Positions 37,424-44,371 of a stretch of DNA of 44,371 nucleotides are shown in pieces (within the stretch, counting starts at the first letter, position 1; each line of letters begins with the position of its first letter). Made by a program: the position numbers and the translations under genes. Source of the DNA: Streptomyces albidochromogenes (lineage in GTDB: Bacteria; Actinomycetota; Actinomycetes; Streptomycetales; Streptomycetaceae); the NCBI RefSeq assembly GCF_005981925.1, contig NZ_VBVX01000014.1:1-44371 (forward strand), given 5' to 3'. A model generated the notes under the pieces. It was given only the letters and a program-made list of their open reading frames with translations, was not told where the DNA came from and ran no database searches.

Positions 37424-38230
37424 TTACTTGGTGACGGTCGCCTTGTCGATGACCACGGTGGCATTGGGCGCCCCGTCGCCCTGACCGGTCGCCTCACCCG
37501 CCGCGGCGATCTTCTTCAGCACGTCCTGACCACCCTTGATGGTTCCGAACGGTGTGTAGTTGGCGGGCAACTTGCTGTCCTGGTAGACGAGGAAGAACTG
37601 GCTGCCGCCGGTCCCCGGACCCGCGTTCGCCATGGCGACGGTGCCCGCCGGGTAGACGCCGCCCTTGAGCTTCGGGTCCTTCAGGTTCTCGTCCGGCAGC
37701 TTGTAGCCGGGCGTGCCCGAGCCCTGCGCCGTCGGGTCGCCGCACTGCAGGACGTAGATGCCGCTCGTCGTCAGCCGGTGGCACTTCGTGTGGTCGAAGT
37801 AGCCCTTGGCGGCGAGGAAGTTGAAGGAGTTCACCGTGCGCGGGGCCTTCGCCGGGTCCAGCGCGAGCGTGATGTCGCCGCAGGTGGTGTCGAGCTTCAT
37901 CGTGTAGGTGGCCGACTTGTCGACGGTGAGCGCCGGCTCCTTCTTGTACGACAGCTTCTTGACCGAACCCGGCGCGGGCTCGGCACACGGGTCGGGCGCC
38001 TTCGAGGGTGTGGAGGTGGGCGTCGCGTCGGCGACGGTGTCGTCCTTGTCGTCGCCGCCCAGCACGCCCGTGGCGAACGCCGTCGCGCCGGCCGCGAGCA
38101 CCACGGCGAGCGCCGAGGCGATCACGGCGTTGCGGCGGCGCGCCTTGCGCCGGGCCTCGGCGCGGCGCTGCTGCTGGCGTTCGAACTTCTCCCGGGCGAG
38201 CTGGCGCCGCCGCTGATCGCTGCTGACCAC
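37424..38230 (-). CDS. Membrane-anchored or secreted cyclophilin-type peptidyl-prolyl isomerase
   Basis: 268 aa. A very basic N-terminal stretch (about 1-34) precedes a hydrophobic segment (35-56, VIASALAVVLAAGATAFATGV), then a Thr/Pro/Asp linker and the cyclophilin domain from about residue 95 (TTCGDITLALDPAKAPRTVNSFNFLAAKGYFD, then GGSQFFLVYQDSKLPANYTPFGTI). The domain is extracytoplasmic and probably speeds proline isomerisation of exported proteins. There is no lipobox. The catalytic arginine region is KCHRLTTSG, so the key residue is present. GTG start with AGGAG upstream. Confidence 0.9.
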   Translation of the reverse strand: MVSSDQRRRQLAREKFERQQQRRAEARRKARRRNAVIASALAVVLAAGATAFATGVLGGDDKDDTVADATPTSTPSKAPDPCAEPAPGSVKKLSYKKEPALTVDKSATYTMKLDTTCGDITLALDPAKAPRTVNSFNFLAAKGYFDHTKCHRLTTSGIYVLQCGDPTAQGSGTPGYKLPDENLKDPKLKGGVYPAGTVAMANAGPGTGGSQFFLVYQDSKLPANYTPFGTIKGGQDVLKKIAAAGEATGQGDGAPNATVVIDKATVTK

Positions 38231-38301
38231 CGGTGTTCTCCTCGTACGTCTCGTCTGTCACTGCTGTCGCACTGCTGTCCGGCCGAGCCGAGCTTGCCCG
38301 T

Positions 38302-38307
38302 ACCGTA
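38302..38307 (-). promoter_or_regulatory. -10-like TACGGT for the cyclophilin gene
   Basis: Minus-strand TACGGT about 72 nt upstream of the GTG. The -35 is poor, so this is a weak call. Confidence 0.3.
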
Positions 38308-38338
38308 TATGGGTTCGCTGTGCGATGAGCGGCGCCGG

Positions 38339-38344
38339 TAGGCT
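38339..38344 (+). promoter_or_regulatory. -10 box TAGGCT for the metallo-hydrolase gene
   Basis: TAGGCT predicts a start near 38351 and a leader of about 50 nt with GAGGA before the GTG at 38402. Confidence 0.4.
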
Positions 38345-38401
38345 CTGATCTGCTGCAATCGACAGCGGCATCTCCCGCCGGACGACATATTGAGGACGAT
38401 C

Positions 38402-39091
38402 GTGCTTATTGCCGGGTTCCCCGCCGGGGCCTGGGGGACCAACTGTTACCTGGTCGCCCCCGCCGCGGGCGAGGAGTGCGTGATCATCGACCCCGGCCAC
38501 CAGGCCGCCGCGGGCGTCGAGGAAGCGCTCGCGAAGCACCGCCTCAAGCCGGTCGCCGTCGTCCTCACCCACGGCCACATCGACCACGTCGCCTCGGTCG
38601 TCCCGGTCTGCGGAGCGCACGACGTGCCCGCGTGGATCCACCCCGCCGACCGGTACATGATGAGCGACCCCGAGAAGGCGCTCGGCCGCTCGATCGGCAT
38701 GCCGCTGATGGGCGAGCTGACCGTGGGCGAGCCCGACGACGTCAAGGAGCTGGCCGACGGCGCCGAGCTGAAGCTGGCGGGCCTCGACTTCACCGTCTCG
38801 CACGCGCCCGGCCATACCAAGGGGTCGGTGACCTTCCGGCTGCCCGAGCAGTCCGACATCCCGTCGGTCTTCTTCTCGGGCGACCTGCTGTTCGCCGGCT
38901 CCGTCGGACGCACCGACCTGCCCGGCGGCGACCACGCCGAGATGCTCGAGTCGCTGGCCCGCGTGTGCCTGCCGCTCGACGACTCGACCGTGGTGCTGGC
39001 CGGCCACGGCTCCCAGACGACCATCGGCCGCGAGCGCGCCACCAACCCGTATCTCAACGGTCTGGCCGCCGCTCCCCGACGAGGAATGTGA
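38402..39091 (+). CDS. Metallo-beta-lactamase-fold hydrolase (glyoxalase II-like)
   Basis: 229 aa. The binuclear zinc motif is T56-H57-G58-H59-I60-D61-H62, followed by [22 protein letters not shown] and a final AGHG, the full set of metal ligands of the glyoxalase II branch. Likely a thioester or related hydrolase; in streptomycetes the thiol is mycothiol rather than glutathione, so the true substrate is open. GTG start with GAGGA upstream; a TTG further up at 38390 is less likely. hisS follows 11 nt after its stop. Confidence 0.9.
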   Translation: MLIAGFPAGAWGTNCYLVAPAAGEECVIIDPGHQAAAGVEEALAKHRLKPVAVVLTHGHIDHVASVVPVCGAHDVPAWIHPADRYMMSDPEKALGRSIGMPLMGELTVGEPDDVKELADGAELKLAGLDFTVSHAPGHTKGSVTFRLPEQSDIPSVFFSGDLLFAGSVGRTDLPGGDHAEMLESLARVCLPLDDSTVVLAGHGSQTTIGRERATNPYLNGLAAAPRRGM

Positions 39092-39102
39092 CGAGACTTC
39101 CT

Positions 39103-40365
39103 GTGAGCACCTTCAAGGCCCCCAAGGGCACGTACGACCTCATCCCGCCGGACTCCGCGAAGTTCCTGGCGGTCCGCGAGGCGATCTCCGCGCCGCTGCG
39201 GAACTCCGGCTACGGCTACATCGAGACGCCCGGCTTCGAGGACGTGGCCCTCTTCTCGCGCGGTGTCGGTGAGTCCACCGACATCGTCAGCAAGGAGATG
39301 TACGCCTTCGAGACCAAGGGCGGCGACCAGCTGGCGCTGCGCCCCGAGGGCACCGCCTCCGTGCTGCGCGCGGCCCTCGAAGCCAACCTGCACAAGAGCG
39401 GCAACCTGCCGGTCAAGCTCTGGTACTCCGGCTCGTACTACCGCTACGAGCGCCCGCAGAAGGGCCGCTACCGCCACTTCTCGCAGGTCGGCGCCGAGGC
39501 GATCGGCGCCGAGGACCCGGCCCTGGACGCCGAGCTGATCATCCTCGCCGACCAGGCGTACCGCTCGCTGGGCCTGCGCAACTTCCGCATCCTGCTGAAC
39601 TCGCTGGGCGACAAGGAGTGCCGCCCCGTCTACCGGGAGGCCCTCCAGGGCTTCCTGCGCGATCTGGACCTGGACGAGGACACCCGCCGCCGCATCGAGA
39701 TCAACCCGCTGCGGGTGCTCGACGACAAGCGCGCCGAGGTCCAGAAGCAGCTCGTCGGCGCGCCGATGCTGCGCGACTACCTGTGCGACGCGTGCAAGGC
39801 GTACCACGAGCAGGTCCGCGAGCTGCTGAACGCGGCGGGCGTCGCCTACGAGGACGACGAGAAGCTGGTACGCGGCCTCGACTACTACACCCGCACCACC
39901 TTCGAGTTCGTCCACGACGGCCTCGGCTCGCAGTCCGCGGTGGGCGGTGGCGGCCGCTACGACGGCCTGTCCGAGATGATCGGCGGCCCCGCGCTGCCGT
40001 CCGTCGGCTGGGCGCTCGGCGTGGACCGCACGGTGCTGGCGCTGGAGGCGGAGGGTGTCGAGCTCGACCTGCCGGCCGCCACCAGCGTGTACGCGGTGCC
40101 GCTCGGCGAGGAGGCGCGCCGCGTCCTGTTCGCCGCGGTCACCGAGCTGCGCAGGGCCGGGATCGCGGCCGACTTCGCGTACGGCGGCAAGGGCCTCAAG
40201 GGCGCCATGAAGAACGCCAACCGCTCCGGCGCCCGGTACACGATCGTCGCCGGCGAGCGGGATCTGGCCGACGGCCAGGTCCAGCTCAAGGACATGGAGA
40301 CCGGCGAGCAGGAGCCGGTCGCCCTCGACGCTGTCACCGCGGAGCTGCGCCGCCGCCTGGCCTGA
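39103..40365 (+). CDS. hisS: Histidyl-tRNA synthetase
   Basis: 420 aa class II synthetase. Motif 2 region [32 protein letters not shown], the histidine motifs [13 protein letters not shown] and [11 protein letters not shown], and the C-terminal anticodon-binding domain ([18 protein letters not shown]) are all present. Charges tRNA-His. The GTG at 39103 is chosen because homologues begin [12 protein letters not shown]; an in-frame GTG at 39088 overlaps the preceding stop and has poor spacing. It is probably co-transcribed with the metallo-hydrolase and ended by the hairpin at 40383-40419. Confidence 0.97.
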   Translation: MSTFKAPKGTYDLIPPDSAKFLAVREAISAPLRNSGYGYIETPGFEDVALFSRGVGESTDIVSKEMYAFETKGGDQLALRPEGTASVLRAALEANLHKSGNLPVKLWYSGSYYRYERPQKGRYRHFSQVGAEAIGAEDPALDAELIILADQAYRSLGLRNFRILLNSLGDKECRPVYREALQGFLRDLDLDEDTRRRIEINPLRVLDDKRAEVQKQLVGAPMLRDYLCDACKAYHEQVRELLNAAGVAYEDDEKLVRGLDYYTRTTFEFVHDGLGSQSAVGGGGRYDGLSEMIGGPALPSVGWALGVDRTVLALEAEGVELDLPAATSVYAVPLGEEARRVLFAAVTELRRAGIAADFAYGGKGLKGAMKNANRSGARYTIVAGERDLADGQVQLKDMETGEQEPVALDAVTAELRRRLA

Positions 40366-40676
40366 GCGCCCCCGCGCCGCACCAGGGGCCCGGCCGTCGC
40401 GACGACGGCCGGGCCCCTGCCCGTGCGGCATCCGCTCGCACACCCGCTCGTAACGTCAACCCGGCGCGCGCCGATTCGCCCGCCCGGGCCGCCGCGACGC
40501 CCCCCGGCCGGGGCCGGAGCCCTCGAACGCCGCTTCGCGCCGGTCACAGCCCTGCGGAAGGGCGCACGGCGGGGCGCGGGCCCGTATCCCTTTATGTCCA
40601 TCGAACGGTGGACCGGGGTGACGGTGCGGCAGAATGAGCCTGTCCGGCAGCCAACACTCAGTGACGGAACGGCGAT
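40366..40676. other. Intergenic region between hisS and the VKOR gene
   Basis: A 311-nt gap. Apart from the hisS terminator I see no gene or RNA. A weak -10-like CAGAAT sits near 40630, about 42 nt before the VKOR ATG. Confidence 0.5.
40383..40419 (+). terminator. Terminator after hisS
   Basis: A perfect 16-bp stem (40383-40398 with 40404-40419), loop GCGAC. Confidence 0.85.
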
Positions 40677-41312
40677 ATGACGACTGCAGCGGTGGACGAC
40701 CGCACCTCCAACGGCACGCAGGACGGCCCGAAGGGCGCGACCGGCAGTGGCCGTCCCCTCGCCCTGCTGCTGGTGATCACGGGTCTGGCCGGGCTGCTGG
40801 CCTCCTGGGTCATCACGATCGACAAGATCAAGCTGCTCGAGGACCCGGGCTTCCAACCGGGCTGCAGCCTCAACCCCGTGGTCGCGTGCGGCAACATCAT
40901 GAAGAGCGAGCAGGCCGCGGCCTTCGGATTCCCCAACCCGATGCTCGGACTCGTCACCTACGCGATGGTCGTCTCCATCGGCGTCGGCCTGCTGGCCGGG
41001 GCGCGCTACCGCCGCTGGTTCTGGCTCGGCCTGAACGCGGGCACCCTCTTCGGCGTCGGATTCTGCACCTGGCTCCAGTACCAGTCGCTCTACAACATCG
41101 GCTCGCTGTGCCTGTGGTGCTGCCTGGCCTGGGTCGCCACCATCGTGATGTTCTGCTACGTCACCACGCACAACATCAAGCACCGGCTGCTCCCCGCCCC
41201 CAAGGGCCTGCGCAGTGTCCTCACCGAGTTCCACTGGCTGCCGCCGGTGCTGTGGATCGGGATCATCGGCATGCTGATCCTGACCCGCTGGTGGACGTTC
41301 TGGACCAGCTGA
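40677..41312 (+). CDS. Vitamin K epoxide reductase (VKOR)-family membrane protein
   Basis: 211 aa with about five membrane helices. The redox cysteines are in place: Cys63 and Cys71 in the first loop (GCSLNPVVACG), and the membrane CxxC pair Cys145-L-W-Cys148. In actinobacteria VKOR homologues re-oxidise a periplasmic DsbA-type protein and pass electrons to quinone, standing in for DsbB. It is not fused to a thioredoxin domain here, so its partner must be elsewhere; the DsbA-like protein at 3630-4136 has no signal peptide and is an unlikely partner. The ATG at 40677 has no strong Shine-Dalgarno. Confidence 0.92.
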   Translation: MTTAAVDDRTSNGTQDGPKGATGSGRPLALLLVITGLAGLLASWVITIDKIKLLEDPGFQPGCSLNPVVACGNIMKSEQAAAFGFPNPMLGLVTYAMVVSIGVGLLAGARYRRWFWLGLNAGTLFGVGFCTWLQYQSLYNIGSLCLWCCLAWVATIVMFCYVTTHNIKHRLLPAPKGLRSVLTEFHWLPPVLWIGIIGMLILTRWWTFWTS

Positions 41313-41323
41313 GCCGACGGCGT

Positions 41324-41345
41324 TGTCAGTGGGCTGACATAGGCT
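41324..41345 (+). promoter_or_regulatory. Inverted repeat abutting the leaderless rarA promoter
   Basis: A perfect 6-bp inverted repeat TGTCAG-N4-CTGACA (41324-41339) ends at the base next to the -10 box TAGGCT (41340-41345), which is itself 6 nt before the GTG at 41352. This is a good position for an operator. Confidence 0.5.
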
Positions 41346-41351
41346 TCACAC

Positions 41352-42722
41352 GTGGAGCCAGACCTGTTCACCGCAGCCGCCGAAGAGCGCCGGCTCAAGG
41401 ATCCGTCCAGCAGCCCCCTCGCCGTGCGGATGCGTCCGCGCACCCTCGACGAGGTCGTCGGCCAGCAGCATCTGCTGAAGCCGGGGGCGCCGCTGCGCCG
41501 GCTCGTCGGTGAGGGCAGCGGCGGCCCCGCCGGACCCTCCTCGGTGATCCTCTGGGGCCCGCCCGGCACCGGCAAGACCACGCTGGCGTACGTCGTGAGC
41601 CTGGCCACCCAGAAGCGCTTCGTCGAGCTCTCCGCGATCACCGCCGGCGTGAAGGAAGTGCGCGCCGTCATCGACGGGGCCCGCCGCGCCTCCGGCGGTT
41701 TCGGCAAGGAGACCGTCCTCTTCCTCGACGAGATCCACCGCTTCAGCAAGGCCCAGCAGGACTCGCTGCTGCCCGCCGTGGAGAACCGCTGGGTCACGCT
41801 CATCGCGGCGACCACGGAGAACCCGTACTTCTCGGTCATCTCCCCGCTGCTCTCCCGCTCCCTCCTGCTGACGCTGGAGCCGCTGACCGACGACGACCTG
41901 CGGGCCCTGGTGCACCGGGCCCTCACCGAGGAGCGCGGTCTGGGCGGAGCGGTCACGCTCGCCGACGACGCCGAGGCGCACCTGCTGCGGATCGCGGGGG
42001 GCGACGCCCGGCGCGTGCTCACCGCGCTCGAAGCGGCCGCCGGAGCGGCCATCGCCAAGGGCGAGGAGGAGATCACCCTCGAAACGGTCGAGGAGACGGT
42101 CGACCGGGCGGCGGTGAAGTACGACCGTGACGGCGACCAGCACTACGACGTGGCGAGCGCCCTCATCAAGTCCATCCGCGGCTCCGACGTCGACGCCGCG
42201 CTGCACTACCTGGCGCGCATGATCGAGGCGGGGGAGGACCCGCGGTTCATCGCGCGGCGGCTGATGATCTCGGCGAGCGAGGACATCGGCCTCGCCGACC
42301 CGACCGCCCTGCCGACGGCCGTGGCCGCCGCCCAGGCGGTGGCCATGATCGGGTTCCCCGAGGCCGCCCTCACCCTGAGCCACGCCACCATCGCGCTGGC
42401 TCTCGCGCCCAAGTCCAACGCCGCGACGAACGCGATCTTCGCCGCCCGGGCCGACGTACGCAAGGGCCTGGCGGGCCCGGTCCCCGCGCACCTGCGCGAC
42501 GGGCACTACCAGGGCGCGGCCAAGCTCGGCCACGCGCAGGGCTACGTCTATCCGCACGACGTCCCCGGCGCCATCGCCGCTCAGCAGTACGCGCCGGACG
42601 CCGTGCAGGGCCGCCATTACTACGAGCCCACGCGCTACGGCGCGGAAGCCCGGTACGCCGACGTCGTCGAGAAGGTGCGCGGCCGGCTGCGCGGCGACGG
42701 TCAGGCCGAAACCCGCCCCTGA
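41352..42722 (+). CDS. rarA: Replication-associated recombination AAA+ ATPase RarA (MgsA)
   Basis: 456 aa. Walker A GPPGTGKT (69-76), Walker B LFLDEIHR (Asp126/Glu127), sensor AATTENPYF, arginine finger region SPLLSRS, then the tetramerisation part with [26 protein letters not shown]. RarA acts at stalled replication forks with SSB and RecA. GTG start, leaderless by the -10 spacing. It converges on the DUF2470 gene with a 24-nt gap. Confidence 0.94.
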   Translation: MEPDLFTAAAEERRLKDPSSSPLAVRMRPRTLDEVVGQQHLLKPGAPLRRLVGEGSGGPAGPSSVILWGPPGTGKTTLAYVVSLATQKRFVELSAITAGVKEVRAVIDGARRASGGFGKETVLFLDEIHRFSKAQQDSLLPAVENRWVTLIAATTENPYFSVISPLLSRSLLLTLEPLTDDDLRALVHRALTEERGLGGAVTLADDAEAHLLRIAGGDARRVLTALEAAAGAAIAKGEEEITLETVEETVDRAAVKYDRDGDQHYDVASALIKSIRGSDVDAALHYLARMIEAGEDPRFIARRLMISASEDIGLADPTALPTAVAAAQAVAMIGFPEAALTLSHATIALALAPKSNAATNAIFAARADVRKGLAGPVPAHLRDGHYQGAAKLGHAQGYVYPHDVPGAIAAQQYAPDAVQGRHYYEPTRYGAEARYADVVEKVRGRLRGDGQAETRP

Positions 42723-42746
42723 CGTGCCGCCGGTCCGCCCGCCGGG

Positions 42747-43562
42747 TCAGTGCGCGGCCGCCTCGAAGAGCTGGTGCATGGCCCGGCGCAGCCCGACGAC
42801 GTCCCGCACCGGCTCGCGGAAGTCGAAGCGCGCGTCGAAGACCCGCCCCCGCTCGCCGCCGCTGAAGCGCACCCGCAGCCCGAACCGGTCCAGACCCAGG
42901 GGCACCGCGGCGGTGCCGTCGGCCCTCTCGCCGACCAGACCGCACAGCTGCCGCACCTGGTCGCCGTGCGCCGCGTGCAGATGCTGGAGCAGCTCCGCCT
43001 CGTGCTCGACGAGCGGATCGGCGGCCGCGGCCGCGAAGGCCTCGGGTTCGACCATGCCGGTGCCCCACAGATCGTCCACCCGCGCCTCGCCGACCTCCAG
43101 CCGCACGAGCATGCGCCCCGGCTCCGCGACCCCGCGTACGCAGGTCAGCCAGCCGGAGACCCAGGCGCGGCCCCGGATACGGTGGGGCACGGACACCGGG
43201 GCCACGTCCGTGATCTCCAGCACCGCCGGGAACTCGTCGTCCTGGGCGTGGGTGGCGGCCCGTACGACCGGTGAGTCGGCGGGGAAGACCAGCAGCACCT
43301 CGCCGTCGGGCCCCACGCTCCGCTCCTCGGGAACGAGCTGCTCGGGGAGGGCCGCGACGGGACGCGGGAGAAGCACTACCGCGGAGCAGGTACTCTGTAC
43401 GAGAGTTCGTGTGCGCTCGGCTGCTGACGGCATCCGCGCGATTTCAAGTCCGCTGGGACGCGGCTGACCACGATCTGATCGGACCTCCGTCGCGTCGACA
43501 CTCTTGATGTCGGCCTTCTTTGTGTTGTCCGTGACGTGACTGGTGTTCCCCGGACGAGACAT
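42747..43562 (-). CDS. DUF2470 protein (HugZ/heme-oxygenase-like C-terminal domain)
   Basis: 271 aa. The middle part is like a split-barrel flavin/heme domain (GEVLLVFPADSPVVRAA, RIRGRAWVSGWLTCV); the C-terminal ~85 residues (VEHEAELLQHLHAAHGDQVRQLCGL...GLRVRF) match DUF2470, the domain at the end of HugZ-type heme-degrading proteins. A heme- or iron-linked role is inferred and is supported by an iron box just upstream. Two starts are possible: ATG at 43562, with a near-ideal AAGGAG five nt upstream, and ATG at 43433, where the recognisable protein (MPSAAERTRTL) begins. The extra 43 residues have weak codon bias. I favour 43562 because of the ribosome site. Confidence 0.75.
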   Translation of the reverse strand: MSRPGNTSHVTDNTKKADIKSVDATEVRSDRGQPRPSGLEIARMPSAAERTRTLVQSTCSAVVLLPRPVAALPEQLVPEERSVGPDGEVLLVFPADSPVVRAATHAQDDEFPAVLEITDVAPVSVPHRIRGRAWVSGWLTCVRGVAEPGRMLVRLEVGEARVDDLWGTGMVEPEAFAAAAADPLVEHEAELLQHLHAAHGDQVRQLCGLVGERADGTAAVPLGLDRFGLRVRFSGGERGRVFDARFDFREPVRDVVGLRRAMHQLFEAAAH

Positions 43563-43576
43563 GCGATCTCCTTGAG

Positions 43577-43595
43577 TAAGGTGAGCCTAACCTAA
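43577..43595. promoter_or_regulatory. DtxR/IdeR (DmdR1)-type iron box between DUF2470 gene and rpsD
   Basis: The minus strand reads TTAGGTTAGGCTCACCTTA, differing at one base from the known streptomycete iron box, which ends CACCTAA. It lies between the two divergent genes, next to the AAGGAG of the DUF2470 gene, and contains -10-like hexamers on both strands (TAGGTT, TAGGCT; TAACCT). Binding by an iron-dependent repressor would block the DUF2470 promoter and perhaps touch rpsD. Confidence 0.8.
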
Positions 43596-43618
43596 CCTAC
43601 AACGGAGGTCTGGAGAAC

Positions 43619-44233
43619 GTGCCTAACCAGTCGCGTCCCAAGGTCAAGAAGTCCCGTGCGCTCGGCATCGCGCTGACGCCGAAGGCTGTCAAGTACTTCG
43701 AGGCCCGCCCCTACCCGCCGGGCGAGCACGGCCGTGGGCGCAAGCAGAACTCGGACTACAAGGTCCGTCTGCTCGAGAAGCAGCGTCTGCGCGCGCAGTA
43801 CGACATCAGCGAGAAGCAGATGGCCCGCGCCTACGACCGCGCCAAGAAGGCCGAAGGCAAGACCGGCGAGGCCCTGGTCATCGAGCTCGAGCGCCGCCTC
43901 GACGCCCTGATCCTGCGTTCGGGCATCGCCCGCACGATCTACCAGGCCCGTCAGATGGTCGTCCACGGCCACATCGAGGTCAACGGTGGCAAGGTCGACA
44001 AGCCGTCGTTCCGCGTCCGTCCCGACGACGTCGTGATGGTCCGCGAGCGCAGCCGCGAGAAGCACCCCTTCCAGGTTGCCCGCGAGGGTGGCTACGACAC
44101 CGAGGGTGAGACGCCGCGCTACCTCCAGGTGAACCTGAAGGCCCTGGCCTTCCGCCTGGACCGCGACCCGAACCGCAAGGAAATCCCGGTCATCTGCGAC
44201 GAGCAGCTCGTCGTCGAGTACTACGCCCGCTGA
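43619..44233 (+). CDS. rpsD: 30S ribosomal protein S4 (cysteine-free N-terminus)
   Basis: 204 aa, binds 16S rRNA early in small-subunit assembly. The S4 RNA-binding motif is LERRLDALILRSGIARTIYQARQMVVHGHIEVNGGKV. The N-terminal ~40 residues (MPNQSRPKVKKSRALGIALT...PYPPGEHG) contain none of the four cysteines that bind zinc in the C+ form, so this is the zinc-free (C-) type. It starts with GTG after GGAGGT (43604-43609). It stands alone, not in the alpha operon with rpsM-rpsK-rpoA. Confidence 0.97.
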   Translation: MPNQSRPKVKKSRALGIALTPKAVKYFEARPYPPGEHGRGRKQNSDYKVRLLEKQRLRAQYDISEKQMARAYDRAKKAEGKTGEALVIELERRLDALILRSGIARTIYQARQMVVHGHIEVNGGKVDKPSFRVRPDDVVMVRERSREKHPFQVAREGGYDTEGETPRYLQVNLKALAFRLDRDPNRKEIPVICDEQLVVEYYAR

Positions 44234-44265
44234 TCCAGCGGCCGCGGTAGTCGGGCACGTGCCTC

Positions 44266-44310
44266 AGCCCGCCGTCTCCTCGTTCCGCACGGAACGGGAG
44301 GCGGCGGGCT
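44266..44310 (+). terminator. Terminator after rpsD
   Basis: Long interrupted stem opening with AGCCCGCCG and closing with CGGCGGGCT, with an inner CGTTCC/GGAACG hairpin. Confidence 0.7.
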
Positions 44311-44337
44311 CGCGCGTGTGCGGGGCGGCGCCGCGCG

Positions 44338-44371
44338 TCGTCGTGGTCGCCGCGCGCGGCGACCACGACGA
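44338..44371. repeat. Perfect 34-bp palindrome at the window edge
   Basis: 17 bases (44338-44354) are followed by their exact reverse complement (44355-44371) with no spacer. The window ends here, so the repeat may extend. It could be part of a terminator for a convergent gene outside the window. Confidence 0.6.

Overview
The window is about 44.4 kb of very GC-rich chromosome from a filamentous actinomycete, almost certainly a Streptomyces. The support is the strong GC bias at third codon positions, frequent GTG starts, many -10 hexamers lying 6-8 nt upstream of start codons (leaderless genes), a near-canonical SsgB sporulation protein, and a conserved gene order from thrS through relA and hisS to rpsD. 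No rRNA, CRISPR array, insertion sequence or prophage was seen. This is mostly core housekeeping chromosome.

Layout. (1) 1-664: the end of a Gly/His-rich protein, then a five-tRNA operon on the minus strand transcribed Gly(GCC)-Cys(GCA)-Val(GAC)x3. (2) 0.8-6.9 kb: a folate-branch pair (pabB-like and pabC), a tandem GNAT acetyltransferase, a DsbA-like oxidoreductase, small membrane proteins, a CGNR regulator, ssgB and a PGPGW membrane protein. (3) 7.0-10.3 kb: two directly repeated tRNA-Val(CAC) genes flank a very large membrane protein and an SRPBCC protein. (4) 10.4-13.1 kb: a DEDDh exonuclease diverges from a translationally coupled pair, a DUF4365 nuclease-like protein and an unknown partner. 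This is the least understood module here. (5) 13.2-23.6 kb: thrS, an ion channel, a HIT-family protein, then pgsA, a PIM acyltransferase and pimA, with two minus-strand genes (an unknown membrane protein and a diverged EF-G-like GTPase) between the HIT gene and pgsA. (6) 23.6-36.0 kb, all on the plus strand: a LemA-like protein, pdxS-pdxT (PLP synthesis), yebC, ruvC-ruvA-ruvB (Holliday junction processing), yajC-secD-secF (protein export), apt and relA (purine salvage and (p)ppGpp). (7) 36.1-44.2 kb: a DUF349 protein and a secreted cyclophilin (minus), then a metallo-hydrolase, hisS, a VKOR-type disulfide enzyme and rarA (plus), a DUF2470 protein (minus) and rpsD (plus).

How the genes work together. 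thrS, hisS, rpsD, seven tRNAs and relA concern translation and its stringent control. PgsA, the acyltransferase and PimA build phosphatidylinositol mannosides in a four-base-overlap operon. PdxS and PdxT form one PLP synthase. RuvABC and RarA act on stalled or recombining DNA. YajC/SecD/SecF assist Sec export, and VKOR and the secreted cyclophilin serve extracytoplasmic folding.

The most interesting signals are: a near-perfect DtxR/IdeR-type iron box between the DUF2470 gene and rpsD; the exonuclease / DUF4365 / unknown-partner cluster; an EF-G-like protein whose GTPase signature residues are replaced; a perfect inverted repeat abutting the leaderless rarA promoter; and directly repeated tRNA-Val genes bounding a 3-kb block.
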